Of a stretch of DNA of 64,000 nt, positions 50,499 to 62,216 are shown one piece after another (position 1 is the first letter of the stretch; the number at the start of each line of letters is the position of its first letter). The translations under genes and the position numbers were made by a program. This DNA comes from Oopsacas minuta (taxonomy: Eukaryota; Porifera; Hexactinellida; Lyssacinosida; Leucopsacidae). The notes under the pieces were generated by a model. That model was given only the letters and a program-made list of their open reading frames with translations. It was not told where the DNA came from and searched no databases. Location: NCBI GenBank assembly GCA_024704765.1, contig JAKMXF010000318.1:62001-126000 (forward strand), read 5' to 3'.

Positions 50499-53110
50499 AT
50501 GGCGAGTAATTTTGAAGTAACAGCAAACGGAGACATTATACCTATTACTGATACCTCCTACAACACGAATCAGCTTACAACACCCAAAACAACATTAGGA
50601 TCACAAAATTCACAATATTATTCAGTTGATCCTCCTGATGATAATGGCAATAGCATAAACCCTGTTGATAATAAACTTGATGACGTAGATGTTACAGATT
50701 CATCATCTGAATCAGAGTATGAAGATGCGTATGAACATCCTATCCCATTAGATGTACCATCTCCAGAACGTACTATTATGCCTCTAGATGATTATTTAGA
50801 GAGGAGAGAGACTGGTTTTAGCTCTCCCGGGAGCGAGGTACAAGAACGTCACTCAACACTACCAAATGAAGTCACTAGAAGACCCATACAACTGCTTAGA
50901 AAAGATTACGAGTTAAGAGCTAGTAGATCTGATCCGAATTTACGAGATCATGTAAGTTGGTAGACAACATGTGTATTTATAATGTTACTTTGCTCGTATT
51001 TATAGATGATGATTAAGAACTTGGACTCAGGAGAAAGCTACTCTCTACAGGAAGCAGCTGCTCGGATACCTCAAGGGATCACTCTAGATCCTCTCTCTAA
51101 CACCCTGAAGCAGAGAACACCTGCTGTATTCCAAGATGCTGGAGTTGGGACGATGGATGATAGTAATATTAGATCAGAGAGACGGTCTTCTGATTTCGAA
51201 CCAAAAGAGAAAAAAGTGAAGAAGAAAAGTTTGAAACGTGAGAGCATACGTCGACCCCCTATACCAATTTTAACACATTCTGTGGGCCAATCGCTAATCT
51301 ACTGTACATTTATTTGGATTACATTTTAGGCGTAGTAAAAACTGCTAAACATATGTTCAAGAAGAAGCCGAAAGGCACAGGAAATGACAGGGGTATTCAA
51401 ACAGGAATAAAATTTAAAGCCAGTTCAAGACTCAAAACTCCTCCCCGTTACCAACGCATTGAGCTAATACAAGAATTGCCTTCTCCACATGTAGGACCTA
51501 TATGGACAATGAAATTCTCAAATTGTGGTAAGTTGTTAGCTACAGGAGGTCAAGATCGGGTACTGAGGATCTGGTGTATTAATTCAGCTCGTGATGACTT
51601 CTTAGCTCTCAAGGAGAGGTATAAGAAGAAAAACGGAGAGGCAGATGCAGATATTACTCCTATTGATGAGGCCACAGATAATAATGGTTAGTAGTTAAGG
51701 TCAAAAACTAATGAATAAGGTCTGTTGAAAGAGAAAATAAGTCTCAATATTTTAAACATGGATAGTTACTTTTCAATGAAACCACGCTAGATTATTGTAG
51801 GATTGAATTCACAGATTTTCCCAATGGTTGACTTTTCACTATCCATGGTTCAAATTTGGATTCCCATTCACTTTCTCATGCAACTGTAGTTAAAATGTTC
51901 TATACTTTATATTTAGTATTGGAAGATGATACAAATGCATCGAATCAAGACACAGGACCTTTCTCTTTAACTCCATTCGCGGAATATCGCGGTCATCTAT
52001 CTGACATATTAGACATATCCTGGTCAAGCAACTACTTCATGCTGACGTCATCAATGGACAAGACAGTACGTCTATGGCATGTAGCATTAGGAAATTGTCT
52101 ATCAGTATTTGCACACAAAGATTTTGTAACATCAATTGCATTTTACCCAAACAATGAGAGATATTTTATTAGCGGTTCATTAGATGGAATGTTAAGGTTA
52201 TGGCATGTGATAGAGAAGAAAGTTTCTCTCTATAATGAAGTGCCCAATTCTACTGGGAATAGATCTAAGCTGATTACTGCAGCTAACTTTTGTTATAATG
52301 GAAAGATGGTTGTGATTGGTAAGTTTAAGAAATCGTACATTTAATCCATGGTTTATATTGAGTGAAGTAATACTACAGTCAACTCCTGTTATATCTAAAA
52401 CTGATATATCAAATACCCGCTTATATTGAAATCTGAAATTGTACAAATATGGCCCCAAACCGTTAAAGTAACAAAACTTTCATCGGTTTTATCGAACTTC
52501 GCTTATATCTCGGTCCATTGAGCTTCGTTATAATTGGAGTTGACAGTAATTGACAAGCGTTGATTTCCTAGGTACATATGATGGGAAATGTGTTTTCTAT
52601 GACAGTGACCATCTCAAATACCACACACAAATACACGTACGCTCTAAACACAACAAGAATTCATCAGGCCATAAAATCACAGGCATAATACCACATCCAT
52701 ACCTCACAGATCGTTTGTTAGTGACAAGCAATGACTCACGTATTCGTTTATACAATTTAAAAGATTACAAACTAGAATGCAAGTATAAAGGCTATGTGAA
52801 TACTGAAACACAAACCAAGGCTACATTCTCACCTAAAGGTGATCATATAATCTGTGGTTCACAAGACCATATGACGTATGTCTGGCGGACAGAATGTGAC
52901 CTCAGTTTTAAACATGCACGTCGCGATAGAAACCCTTGCTATGAAAGCTTTTCAGCACATAACTCGGTGATAACAGTCGCTATTTTCGCACCAAATATTG
53001 AGCTATTCGCGAATTTCTCTCCAAGCTTATTACGCAATGAAACAGATTCTCCTCATGACGTAATTCTAACTGCAGATTATTTTGGACGAATTAAAATATT
53101 CAGTTTGTAA
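50499..53110 (+). CDS. WDR44: WDR44 (Rab11-binding WD-repeat protein)
   Basis: Exons 50499-50951, 51006-51237, 51330-51686, 51917-52318 and 52572-53110, all in frame (about 660 residues; shorter than human 913 in the N-terminal region). WDR44 is a RAB11 effector on recycling and tubular endosomes. The N-terminal third is acidic/Ser-Pro-rich with no repeats; a basic K/R stretch precedes the beta-propeller. WD repeats include [56 protein letters not shown] and [16 protein letters not shown], in the WDR44 order. The exon 2 donor is placed at 51237 (CGTGAG). The last intron holds element B7. Confidence 0.9.
52375..52548. mobile_element. Family B element, copy B7 (WDR44 intron)
   Basis: TACAGTCAACTCCTGTTATA ... 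TTATAATTGGAGTTGACAGT with core TGTACAAATATGGCCCCAAA. It fills most of the 253-bp intron. Confidence 0.8.
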
Positions 53111-53634
53111 TTATCCAGGAATCAGCTGTTTTCCCACTCACTTAGATATTACACATATTCTTGAGTTTAAATCTACCATTTTCTAAACCTCTAATTTGTA
53201 TTATAATAATTTAAACTATATATTTCCATTCTCCAATATAATGGACTGTAGATATTTGGTGTTATGTATACGATGGTATCTAGCTTATGGTAAAATTGTT
53301 TTATTGATTAATTAAGGCTGTATTCATTCGATTTATTTCATGTAATTTATATCCCACTCTTTAGAATAATAACAATTACATTTAATATATTGGACAAAAG
53401 CGTGCCCACAAGGTTCTTACCACAAACTTGAAAGCTACCAAAGTTCATGGTTCATGTGGATCATGTCATATGTTAAACGTTCATGAACACATCCCAATAT
53501 TGTAATTTTGGATAAATAGTAAAACCAATAATATAAGACTAAAGCAAGCAAAGTGATAATATTCGGAGAATTTGAATCCTATTTCTGATACGTAAGTGAA
53601 TATATTTGAGTTCTGTTTTGTGAGTAATTACCAA
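53111..53634. other. Convergent 3' flanks of WDR44 and TK1
   Basis: About 520 bp, AT-rich, no gene or repeat recognised. Confidence 0.5.
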
Positions 53635-54267
53635 TCAAACTTCAAAGTAGCAAGCACGACAAACTGCCATGTACTTATCTGCTCCTCCAATCAACTCCAC
53701 TTTCTGTGACTCCACGGTTCTTTTCGTGAAGCTAGCATCAGCATAACATTTCATACAAACTGCTTTGAGTTTTATAACTGACTCTGCTAGTGGAATCAAA
53801 TGGGGAATAGGAGCAAATGATTTTCTTTGGAAAGTACCATCTAAACACGCTACGATAACAATTTTACCTTCATTCGCTAATTTTTCACAAAACTCAACTA
53901 AATCCTCCATAAACTGCCCTTCATCAATTCCTATTACTTGATTCTCTTTTAGTTGATCGTATATATCAGCTAGTTTGGTGCATGATATTGCATTAGCAAG
54001 TTCCTTATCATGGGTGGCTATATTGTCTTGATCGTAACGAGTATCATTCTTATATTTTACGAGACAGGATTTGTATGTAGCGATTGAGTAACGCTTCACT
54101 CTACGGAGTAGTTCTGTAGTTTTGCCGGAGAACATGGGTCCCATAATCACCTGTATGTAACCGTATTTCTTCCACGATATTCTAGGCGGAGTTCGGAACA
54201 ATTCTTCATCTTCTCCAAATACATCCATACTATGTTTCCTGTGAGGACTGTCGTAGCTAGGTCTCAT
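53635..54267 (-). CDS. TK1: Cytosolic thymidine kinase TK1
   Basis: 210 residues, single exon; the first true ATG is at 54267 (the frame is open a little further with no earlier ATG). It phosphorylates thymidine to dTMP. P-loop: IMGPMFSGKTTELLRRVKR. Others: KNDTRYDQDNIATHD, VIGIDEGQF (catalytic Glu/Asp region), VACLDGTFQRKSF (lasso entry), and the zinc-binding CMKC and CRAC pairs. Human TK1 has a C-terminal KEN-type extension that is not seen here, and the protein ends soon after CRAC. Confidence 0.93.
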   Translation of the reverse strand: MRPSYDSPHRKHSMDVFGEDEELFRTPPRISWKKYGYIQVIMGPMFSGKTTELLRRVKRYSIATYKSCLVKYKNDTRYDQDNIATHDKELANAISCTKLADIYDQLKENQVIGIDEGQFMEDLVEFCEKLANEGKIVIVACLDGTFQRKSFAPIPHLIPLAESVIKLKAVCMKCYADASFTKRTVESQKVELIGGADKYMAVCRACYFEV

Positions 54268-54426
54268 TTTCAAGAGTCAAATTTAATAATAATGCATTTA
54301 TTTTTGTATTACAGTCATAAATAAAAATATCACAGATTTTATATGTGGTTAGATATTAAATTTGTGTTGAATAATCATGAATTTTCACGATTTAGCTACG
54401 AATGACTTGGCCCATCTTGCAGTAAT
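54268..54426. promoter_or_regulatory. Divergent promoter, TK1 / acylphosphatase
   Basis: 159 bp between divergent start codons; both core promoters must be here. No motif confidently identified. Confidence 0.5.
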
Positions 54427-54744
54427 ATGGCTACACATCAGATTATATTGAAGTCAGTTGAATTTGAAGTGTTTGGGCGAGTTCAAGGCGTGTTTTTTCG
54501 TAAAAACACTATAGAGAAAGCGAAAGCGTTAGGGTTAGTTGGTTGGGTGAGGAACCACTGCGTGCGAAAAAGCGTACAAGGCTGTGCACAAGGTCAAATT
54601 GAACCCCTTGAAGAGCTAAAGGAATGGCTTACGAAAGTTGGTAGTCCTAATTCAAGAATCTCCTCATGTGACTTCAATAATGAGAAGGAAATTAGCGTTT
54701 TGGAATTCAAAGATTTTACGCGATATAAAACTTGTAGTACCTAG
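54427..54744 (+). CDS. ACYP: Acylphosphatase
   Basis: 105 residues, single exon, ATG at 54427. It hydrolyses carboxyl-phosphate bonds of acylphosphates. The signature is complete: FGRVQGVFFRKNT (catalytic Arg in the phosphate loop) and LVGWVRNHCVRKSVQG (catalytic Asn), then AQGQIEPLEELKEWLTKVGS. Length is close to animal ACYP1/2 (98-99 residues). Confidence 0.93.
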   Translation: MATHQIILKSVEFEVFGRVQGVFFRKNTIEKAKALGLVGWVRNHCVRKSVQGCAQGQIEPLEELKEWLTKVGSPNSRISSCDFNNEKEISVLEFKDFTRYKTCST

Positions 54745-55331
54745 TTGATATGATATTCTCATTATTCAAATTCTGATATTTTTAGATACTTTTAATCTCA
54801 GAGTTATACATTGGTGCTAACCTTCTGTATAATCCTAAGTTGTATTACAAATTTATAACTCGAATTAGAATATATTAGTGAAAGTATAGGGATTGTGTAA
54901 TACGTCTTTAAAGTTCATCTTACCTAAAGATACCGCCTAGAACTAAATTTCACGTGACCATTAAACTATAATATGATTTGGCTAAACTTTTGTGAATGGG
55001 TTGACATCACAGTATTCCCTTTACAAAAATACCAAAATTATCATTGCAGTATGGAATATCGTGATTATATATAAATCCTAATAATGCTTGCACAATGTTC
55101 TCTACTATTGATTACTATCAAACACAGCATCCATACTATCTCCCAGTTCAGCGTATAGGATCAATAATGCACTCTACATCTCTGAATTGGATGTAGGCAC
55201 TAGTATTGACTAAGTATTCTATCGCTGTAGTGTAATAAGAACCTTCATATATAAAAGAGATGACTTTTCTTGAGTTTATCTAAACACAGGTTGTGTTCGA
55301 TCTTGCAGCCCAATTTTCATAAATCCTTCAA
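54745..55331. other. Intergenic, upstream of pyruvate dehydrogenase phosphatase
   Basis: 587 bp, AT-rich, no ORF, RNA gene or repeat recognised. It presumably contains the PDP promoter and 5' UTR. Confidence 0.5.
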
Positions 55332-58300
55332 ATGTCTGATGCAAATTCACAAGCATATCTTAGGTATGTTGATTGATGAATTTATGTTTACATAAACAGA
55401 ATAAATTATTGTTTTTGCAAGACTGGAGCAATTTCGCTGTGATTTGAGTTTGAGTTTGAGTTTGTTCGAATTTCCGATAATAATCTCATCTCAGCTCAAT
55501 CGCGATAGTTTCCCTTTGAGACTATAATACTCAGATATTTATTCATAGACTGACTTAATTCTATTTCTGAAAACTCCAAGCGAATCATTTATCTCCACGA
55601 CTTTCCCCGAGATAGTGAATTTATAATATCTCCCTCGTTATTACTATTGTTTGTATAAACTATTCTATTCGATGCTCAACTTGTGAATTATTTATTGAAT
55701 TTATATAATTTCTGCACCAACCTAATCTTCATCGTCACTAAAGGTCCAATGAATTCCCCTTTGCGAATGGCTTCAATCAACAAATATTTCTATGAAAGGG
55801 TATTTACAGATTACACTCTTTTCAGCATAGCATTATGCCATTTCTTCTTAGAATCTCGTAACTCTCGAATATCTTAGTTACGTTAGTTATCTACCTACCT
55901 ACCGCAGAGATTTATCCTTTTGGGTGGCCTAGAAATTATTTTTGTAATAAACAAGTATCTACTAGATTAATAGTTGTTATAAATATTTTCTACCCGTTAA
56001 AATGTTACCCAAGATTTGTTACGTCATTTCCTGTTTTCTGGGTGCAATAAATGCTCAGATATATACCTATATGTTCCTCTACATCGCATGTAATTCAAGC
56101 TACCCCCTGAAATATCTCTTCATCACATTTATGCTTGTATTAAGGTAGTCACGTCGCAGACCATAATTATCCTCGTCAACACAATTCTTACAAATATTTG
56201 TTTCATATTTCAATGCATAATATTGATTAGACTTATAGGATGGAATTTTCTTGCGTATGCAATACCTCCTCCTGTGTTTAATTCCTTGTGTTCAAATTTC
56301 TGGAACCACCCTTCACAACCATTAACAGATTTATACACGGGGCTTGTACGTATTCGAAGTAACTACATTATTGCTAAGTGTAAAATGATATGAATACTGC
56401 CATGACAGGAATTAGCACTTAAAGTACGTGTAAACTGACTCGTATTGAAAAGATTGTTACATGCTTACTGCTTAGCCTTGTGTTGACACATTTCCCTCTT
56501 CTTATTGCCTGCAGTTCCACAATACAAATTCTCTTTAACTATTTATCAATTCTTCTTCTCTTATTAGGCAACTAGTAGACTACATCAAAGCCCATTCTAC
56601 TATGTACAACGAAATGCTACAACGAAGTGGCGCGAATTGTTTCAAATGTATGCATAAATGGAAGCTTAACTTCACTTCAGGGTTAACCTTTATCAGTGTG
56701 GTATCGTTGGTTAACAAATTCACAAATACATACGGTTATAAACAAGGGGAAGAGTTCTCTAGTAAGCAGGGAGGTAAAAATACAGTCAGTACTACTACCT
56801 TAGATGCTCAACTACAGAGTGATCCAGTGATATTCCATTTCATCGCTTCTAAACTAAAAGTATGTTCTTTGAGAATTTAGATATAGTCAGCTACCGTTAT
56901 ATCGAAGCTGAAGGGACCGCAATAATTACTTAGATATAACCGATGAAAATTTGTGATACTTCGGCTGTTTGAAACCATATTTGTACAATTTCAGACTTCG
57001 ACATAAGCGGTTTTTCGGTAAATCCGTTTTAGATATAAAGGGAATTGACTGAACGCACGTTTATGATTATTTTAATTCATATATAAATATATGGAATTAT
57101 GCGACAAATAAGGATTAGCCGACATATAAGGAATTTTTCTAACTTTGTATAAATTGCCTCGAATTTCTCCATATATGCATAATAATTCGTGTTAATCAAA
57201 ATCGTGGTAATCCTGAAGGGGAAAACGTATATTTCTAACATACAAAGGTATGAAAATAATGTTGCACTTATTTTAATTTTTATGATAGATTTTGTTCCGA
57301 CAACTTTGAATGATTCACATTTTATCATAGTTTAGCGATTTGTACGTCTAATATGCCCCAAAATGACAAGTTTTACGTATTATACTTAATTAATTAAAAC
57401 TGTACACGGCTTAAGCCTTTTTGGAGATTTTTGAGTCCGAAAAGGGCTGAAGTTTGGTTGAATTTCGGGTTTAGAAAGGTCATTTTCTGATTGGGACACA
57501 GTAACTCAGTCCTACCATCTACGGATAATATGTATTATATTTGTGCGAATTAAACAACGTAGCTATTTATCATAGCTGAACCAAGCGATCAATCCCGATG
57601 AATATTTTGCAGCTATAGCTTCACCAAATAATCCTCGATTTGAATTCATGTCCTCTAACTGGATACAATGAAATCGAACATCCAACTGAAATGATTCCAT
57701 TCTGCTCAACTTTTTTTACGTGTATTATATGACAAGAGAATTCAATGGGCATCACGATGGACCTGGCAACACCTCACGTTGGGTGCTCATTCCACACAAA
57801 GTTCAGAATCCATTCACTCAACGATCAAACAGTTTTTTAATGTACATACTCTTCTTACACATCTCGCGAATAAAATTGATGAAAATAGGAAGACCCTTTC
57901 CCTTTCAGGACAAAATGAAGGACGTGCAACCCGGTTAGCGCTTAAAATGGCTACATACTCATCTAAACATCCGATAGAACGAAACCTTAAGTTAACACCA
58001 TTTGCACTGGCGATTGTAAAGGCACAAATTGATCAGTGCATCCAATATAGTGTTGATGCCATATTTAACTTTGGCGAAGAAAAGATTTATGAAATTGACT
58101 CTCTATTGTCAGAGACTCAGGTAAGGAAGAAGTTGTAATAATCTAGTACACTGGAACCTCTCTTATCCGGTTAGTGCCGGACCGTAGGGTGCCCGGAAGT
58201 CAGAATTTGCCCGAATCTGAGAAATAACATTAACTCTATGGGAGAGCCAATCAGTTGGAATCGGGTCCACTTTTCAGAACCGGATCCGAGAAACCCGGCC

Positions 58301-61300
58301 CCGATTCCAACTCTGGATCTAATTATAATCAATAGGATAAATATCGATATGGACGGATATAGCTGTTATGACGTATTTTAGTTACAAAGAAACGTGTTAG
58401 ATATGACGTACGAGTAAAACAGCTCTACTATAAGGAAAATTTACTGAAAATGGAAATGGTCGAATCAATTTCAATCCTTTTTGAAAAATGGTGCTCGGTT
58501 GAGGGAGGTGCCCGGATATCGGAGTCCAGATAAGAGGTTCGAGTGTACGTATAATAATTTATGCTAATTCTAATACGTATTTTATCTTTATTCTAGTTGA
58601 AGGAGAAGGATTTTCGGGAGGTACCAACAAGGAGAAATTAACATCTATGGACCTTGGGTTATCGAAGGTTTTTGCTAAGTCTAGCCGTAAGACAACGTTG
58701 ACATCTTGCACATTCTTATTCCCATCATCATGGGGTTCACTATGTCGTCACATGCTTATTGTTTATCATCACGAGAAAATAACGAATATGCACGACAAAG
58801 CTATAGTGGATTTCTGGAAGGTAAGCAGCCATTCGATACAGCACAGATATTTTTGCAACCGCACTCGGTTATATCAGAATTACGTAATGACTCGCCAAAT
58901 TATTAACGTTTTGTCCTTGTGTTCTCTCAACTATTAATATATCGTCTCATAATAGATAGAGAATCAAGCAGATCACAATTCTAATATCTACAGCTGTATT
59001 GCTAGTCACAATGTAATAGAATTACAAGAAAATGATTATCAAAATAATCCTATCCTAACGAAAGATGAAAGGTATAACATGCTAACAACAGAATTTAAAA
59101 ACATTGCTCATCTTGCATCACTTGACCATTCAACTTTTTCGCTTATGAGCAATTGCTAAGACCTATACCATAGGAAAGTGGAGCAATTATTCCTAGTGTC
59201 GCAACAATCCTCAATCCTAGACGTGTTCGATCCAAAGGGCGCCCTTCTAATAAAAGGAAACGGAGCTTTAACGCTGTTAGGACGAAGAAAAGGATTACAG
59301 ATAAAAACAAATGAAAATTTGGTACTTTGTCACAGTGTAATAGTTGTCATTAGAGATATGCACATATATGTAGATAATTTCTCTAGTGTAGCAATATAAC
59401 ATTCCTTATAATAATCATTAATGTTCCTTATAAACCCTTATATCGTCCTTATCCTTATATGTCGGCCATAATTCTTTATTTGCCGGCTAGCCGACAATGT
59501 AGACCGCCGACATATAAGTAATCCCATATATGTTTACATCCTTTAGAAAGATGAATATTCGTATAAACTTGCTTCGAGTGCAATTGGCTCTTTAGGAGAA
59601 AAACAACAAGGATCTGGGCTACGGATAAGTGGATATGATTCTAATACTTTAGGTAGTAACGTACCAAATGAAGATAGGAATGTGGAAGGAATGTTAATGA
59701 ATGGTGCTGCATTACTTTTCGCGGTTTTTGATGGTCATAAAGGCCAGCTTTGTTCAGAAGCGTTGAAACAACAACTTTTAAATACAGCTGCTGAACAAAT
59801 TGGTGAGTGATGTCATATTAATTCGATTTTTAATTATAACAACTTGGTAGAGTAGACAAAATATAATTTGATATTTTTGAACATTTTTTTGCTTCAATAG
59901 TAACATTCCAAAAAGTTCAAGAGTTCATCTGCCTGTATCATTAAAACGGGCAACTTTGATATATAATATTACTTAGAATTTATTTGCTATTTTATTTTAG
60001 AAATACTTTATGTCATCAAAATATCAATAAATTCCAGATTGATTCTAGCATTTATCATCTTACGCGGCCTATAATGATGGTTAAATGCTAAATATGGCAA
60101 TACTGTACAATCTTAGATATGTATGCTGTATCTTAGAATTCTCATATATAGTTTCTGAATCATTACTTTACAGATAATTAGTTATGACTCTGTTACGATT
60201 ATTGAATGGAATTTACCTTGAAAACTAACAAATATGACTTTGTGTTACTTTGTGTAATTGCATTTTTATGATTGCATTTTTATGATTGCATTTTTATGAT
60301 GTCATATTTAATCAATTGTTAAGTAGTTGTATACACATTTCAGACTGAATATCCTCTCTACAAGCTTGTATATGGATTTATCGCATTTTTGAATCCATAT
60401 TTTTTTCAATACAATTTTCTTGCTTCTATTACCTTATATGGGTGTGTAGCTGATAAATAAAGCCTGTTGTAATACATATTTGTTTGTTGCTAGGTCCGAT
60501 CTTATCAACTCGTTGTCCTCTCCTCGCTAACACTTCCATAAGCCCTGTTACACTAGATCAACATCCCGGTACACATTCATGTCCGGTAACCTGTCCTATT
60601 GGATTCCCCACTACATGTGATATTGAGGCTGGGTTGTCACCTTCTGCTGGAGATGAGATAGCTATGGGTCTGCAAGAAACATTTGTGAGTATGGATCAAC
60701 GATTGGAACAAAGAGCTAGACAGTCTGCACAGAAATATCAAAGAACTAAGGTATTCTATATGTCTTGATACAATATTATTTACTCAATTCTATATCTGTG
60801 TAATGATTCCCAATTTTCATACTTTCCGCGAAATTCTAGTTACTTACAATCCAAAACTAAATTATTGATTGATTAAGATCTCACATCTGTTGCAAAACTT
60901 AGAATTAATTAATATTTATATAGACTCTTACTAAAGAAGACTTGGAACATTTAAAAAGATTCTATCAAGGTTCATGTGCACTCACTACCTGTGTAGTATC
61001 AAATCAACTTTATCTAGCTAATACCGGAGACTGTAGAGCTGTACTTGGATCAAAGATTAACGGAAAATGGGTAACGACAGGGCTAACAGCTGATCAAACA
61101 GCTGGCAACGCTGATGAAATGATACGTTTGTTCAAAGCTCATCCAGGAGAGCGTGTTATACGGCATGGCAGACTATTGGGTGGTCTTATGCCTCTGAGAA
61201 GCTTCGGTGACGCAGGTAAGTATATAGATAAATATTTGCATTCTATTCAAGAAATGGAAATATATTGCCTCCACCTAATTGAAACCTACCACTAGTTAAT

Positions 61301-62216
61301 TACATTATTGTTACGTAAAATAGGTAGTAATTCTGTTTCGAATTAAGTTCATACTGAAACTATGCTTGTACATCTAATGCAAATATTTTTGTAGAATACA
61401 AATGGCCTTCTGAATTCTTGAAGGATATCGTATCACTTTCTCCCAATTACCATACACCACCATACTTGACTGCAGAACCTGTATTGACTCACCATACACT
61501 GGAAAATCATGATAAATTCTTGATCCTAGCTACAGATGGGTTATGGGAGAAGCTAACTAGTGAACAGGCTGTGCAGTTAATTGGGAAAGCTATTGATGGA
61601 CAGAAACAAGAGTTGAGAAGGGAATCATGGTTTTCAGGTAATCATATTTATACGTATTATACTGTCTTGCTATAGGTTTTCTGTGTGGAAATAATACTCG
61701 ATCTATACTTGGTAACACACAAGTTTTCCAAGGAATTCAACCATTATGGATCCCTTTGTATTATGTTCAGATTATATTGATATTTTCAAATACAGTCAAC
61801 TCCCGTAGTATCGAACATGGATATCGAAATTCCTGCTTACATCTAAGTATGAATTTGTATAAATATGGTCCCAAACCGTCAAGCTCAAGGTAACATCAAA
61901 AACGATCCTTCAGCTTCGATATAACTGGAGTTGGCTGTATTTCTGTAATTGGTAGTAAATATCTTTGAAACTGTTTAATATATATTTTGTATACTTAGGC
62001 CTCTTCTTCAAAACACGAAAACCAGATGACGCAATAGAATCATGTCCTAACTCATATACAACATTAGACACCAATCTAGCTACATACCTTATAAGGCAAG
62101 CATTAGGGGGTGATGCTAAAAGCCTATATAATATCCTCAATTTAAGCCCTGGAGTATCTCGAGGCTACAGAGACGATATTTCTGTTACAGTACTGTATTT
62201 TAATGAAGAAAAATAA
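55332..62216 (+). CDS. PDP: Pyruvate dehydrogenase phosphatase catalytic subunit (PP2C family)
   Basis: Exons 55332-55363 (tentative), 56568-56859, 59547-59802, 60494-60750, 60924-61215, 61395-61637 and 61999-62216; all join in frame (about 529 residues). It reactivates mitochondrial pyruvate dehydrogenase by dephosphorylating E1-alpha. PP2C motifs: EDRNVEG, LLFAVFDGHKG (metal Asp), LANTGDCRAVLG, GLMPLRSFGDA, FLILATDGLWEKL, and YRDDISVTVLYF. The PDP-specific stretch is LSPNYHTPPYLTAEP. Residues 1-108 from the first two exons (Cys-x2-Cys, a hydrophobic stretch SGLTFISVVSLV) are not clearly homologous, and a typical mitochondrial presequence is not obvious, so the 5' exons are less certain. The 2.7-kb intron 56860-59546 holds transposon debris. 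Confidence 0.88.
55364..56567. other. PDP intron 1, no gene seen
   Basis: 1.2 kb. A short (TGAGTT)n hexamer run lies at about 55443-55465. No supported ORF. Confidence 0.45.
56884..57052. mobile_element. Family B element, copy B8 (PDP intron)
   Basis: GTCAGCTACCGTTATATCGA at left, GAAACCATATTTGTACAATT in the middle, GATATAAAGGGAATTGACTG at right. Orientation opposite to B1. Confidence 0.75.
57085..57150. mobile_element. Family D element, partial copy D2
   Basis: CGACAAATAAGGATTAGCCG followed by ACATATAAGGAATTTTTC, part of the family D arrangement. Confidence 0.5.
57576..59312 (+). pseudogene. Decayed MULE/FAR1-like transposase with SWIM-type zinc finger
   Basis: Fragments in different frames line up in the order of Mutator-like transposase C-terminal halves: NPDEYFAAIASPNN (57576 on, then an in-frame TGA); LYDKRIQWASRWTWQH leading into HSTQSSESIHSTIKQF (the TTxRSESxNS block) and HPIERNLKLTPFALAIV; then SCTFLFPSSWGSLCRHMLIV and AIVDFWK (SWIM zinc-finger remnant, C-x..-C-x-H); ERYNMLTTEFKNIAHLAS; and a basic end NPRRVRSKGRPSNKRKRS. 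Frame changes, stops and an inserted element (58144-58548) break it. The DDE part is absent. Donor-like CAGGTAAGG at 58121 and AAGGTAAGC at 58819 suggest the ancestor had introns or was partly exonised. Lies in PDP intron 2. Confidence 0.65.
58144..58548. mobile_element. Tigger/pogo-like non-autonomous element, family E
   Basis: Terminal inverted repeats: ACACTGGAACCTCTCTTATC at left and the reverse-complement-like CAGATAAGAGGTTCGAGTGT at right, with TGCCCGG blocks next to each. About 400 bp, non-coding. Inserted within the transposase relic. Confidence 0.75.
59400..59545. mobile_element. Family D element, copy D3, ends at the PDP exon 3 acceptor
   Basis: Contains CCTTATATGTCGGCCATAAT, TTGCCGGCTAGCCGACA and CGACATATAAGTAATCCCAT, an inverted repeat around 59490. 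Its right flank runs into the pyrimidine/AG acceptor at 59545-59546. Confidence 0.65.
60257..60302. repeat. Three tandem 14-bp units
   Basis: ATTGCATTTTTATG repeated three times without mismatch in a PDP intron. Confidence 0.9.
61790..61940. mobile_element. Family B element, copy B9 (PDP last intron)
   Basis: TACAGTCAACTCCCGTAGTA ... GATATAACTGGAGTTGGCTG with core AAATATGGTCCCAAACCGTC. Confidence 0.8.

Noticed and set aside
56568-56859. BAR-domain protein exon
   Set aside because: The helices looked BAR-like at first, but the exon splices in phase 0 to the PDP catalytic exon at 59547 and no BAR continuation is found.
59178-59399. 73-codon ORF as a separate gene or PDP exon
   Set aside because: The alternate frame matches the basic C-terminal end of the transposase relic, so this frame is a shadow.
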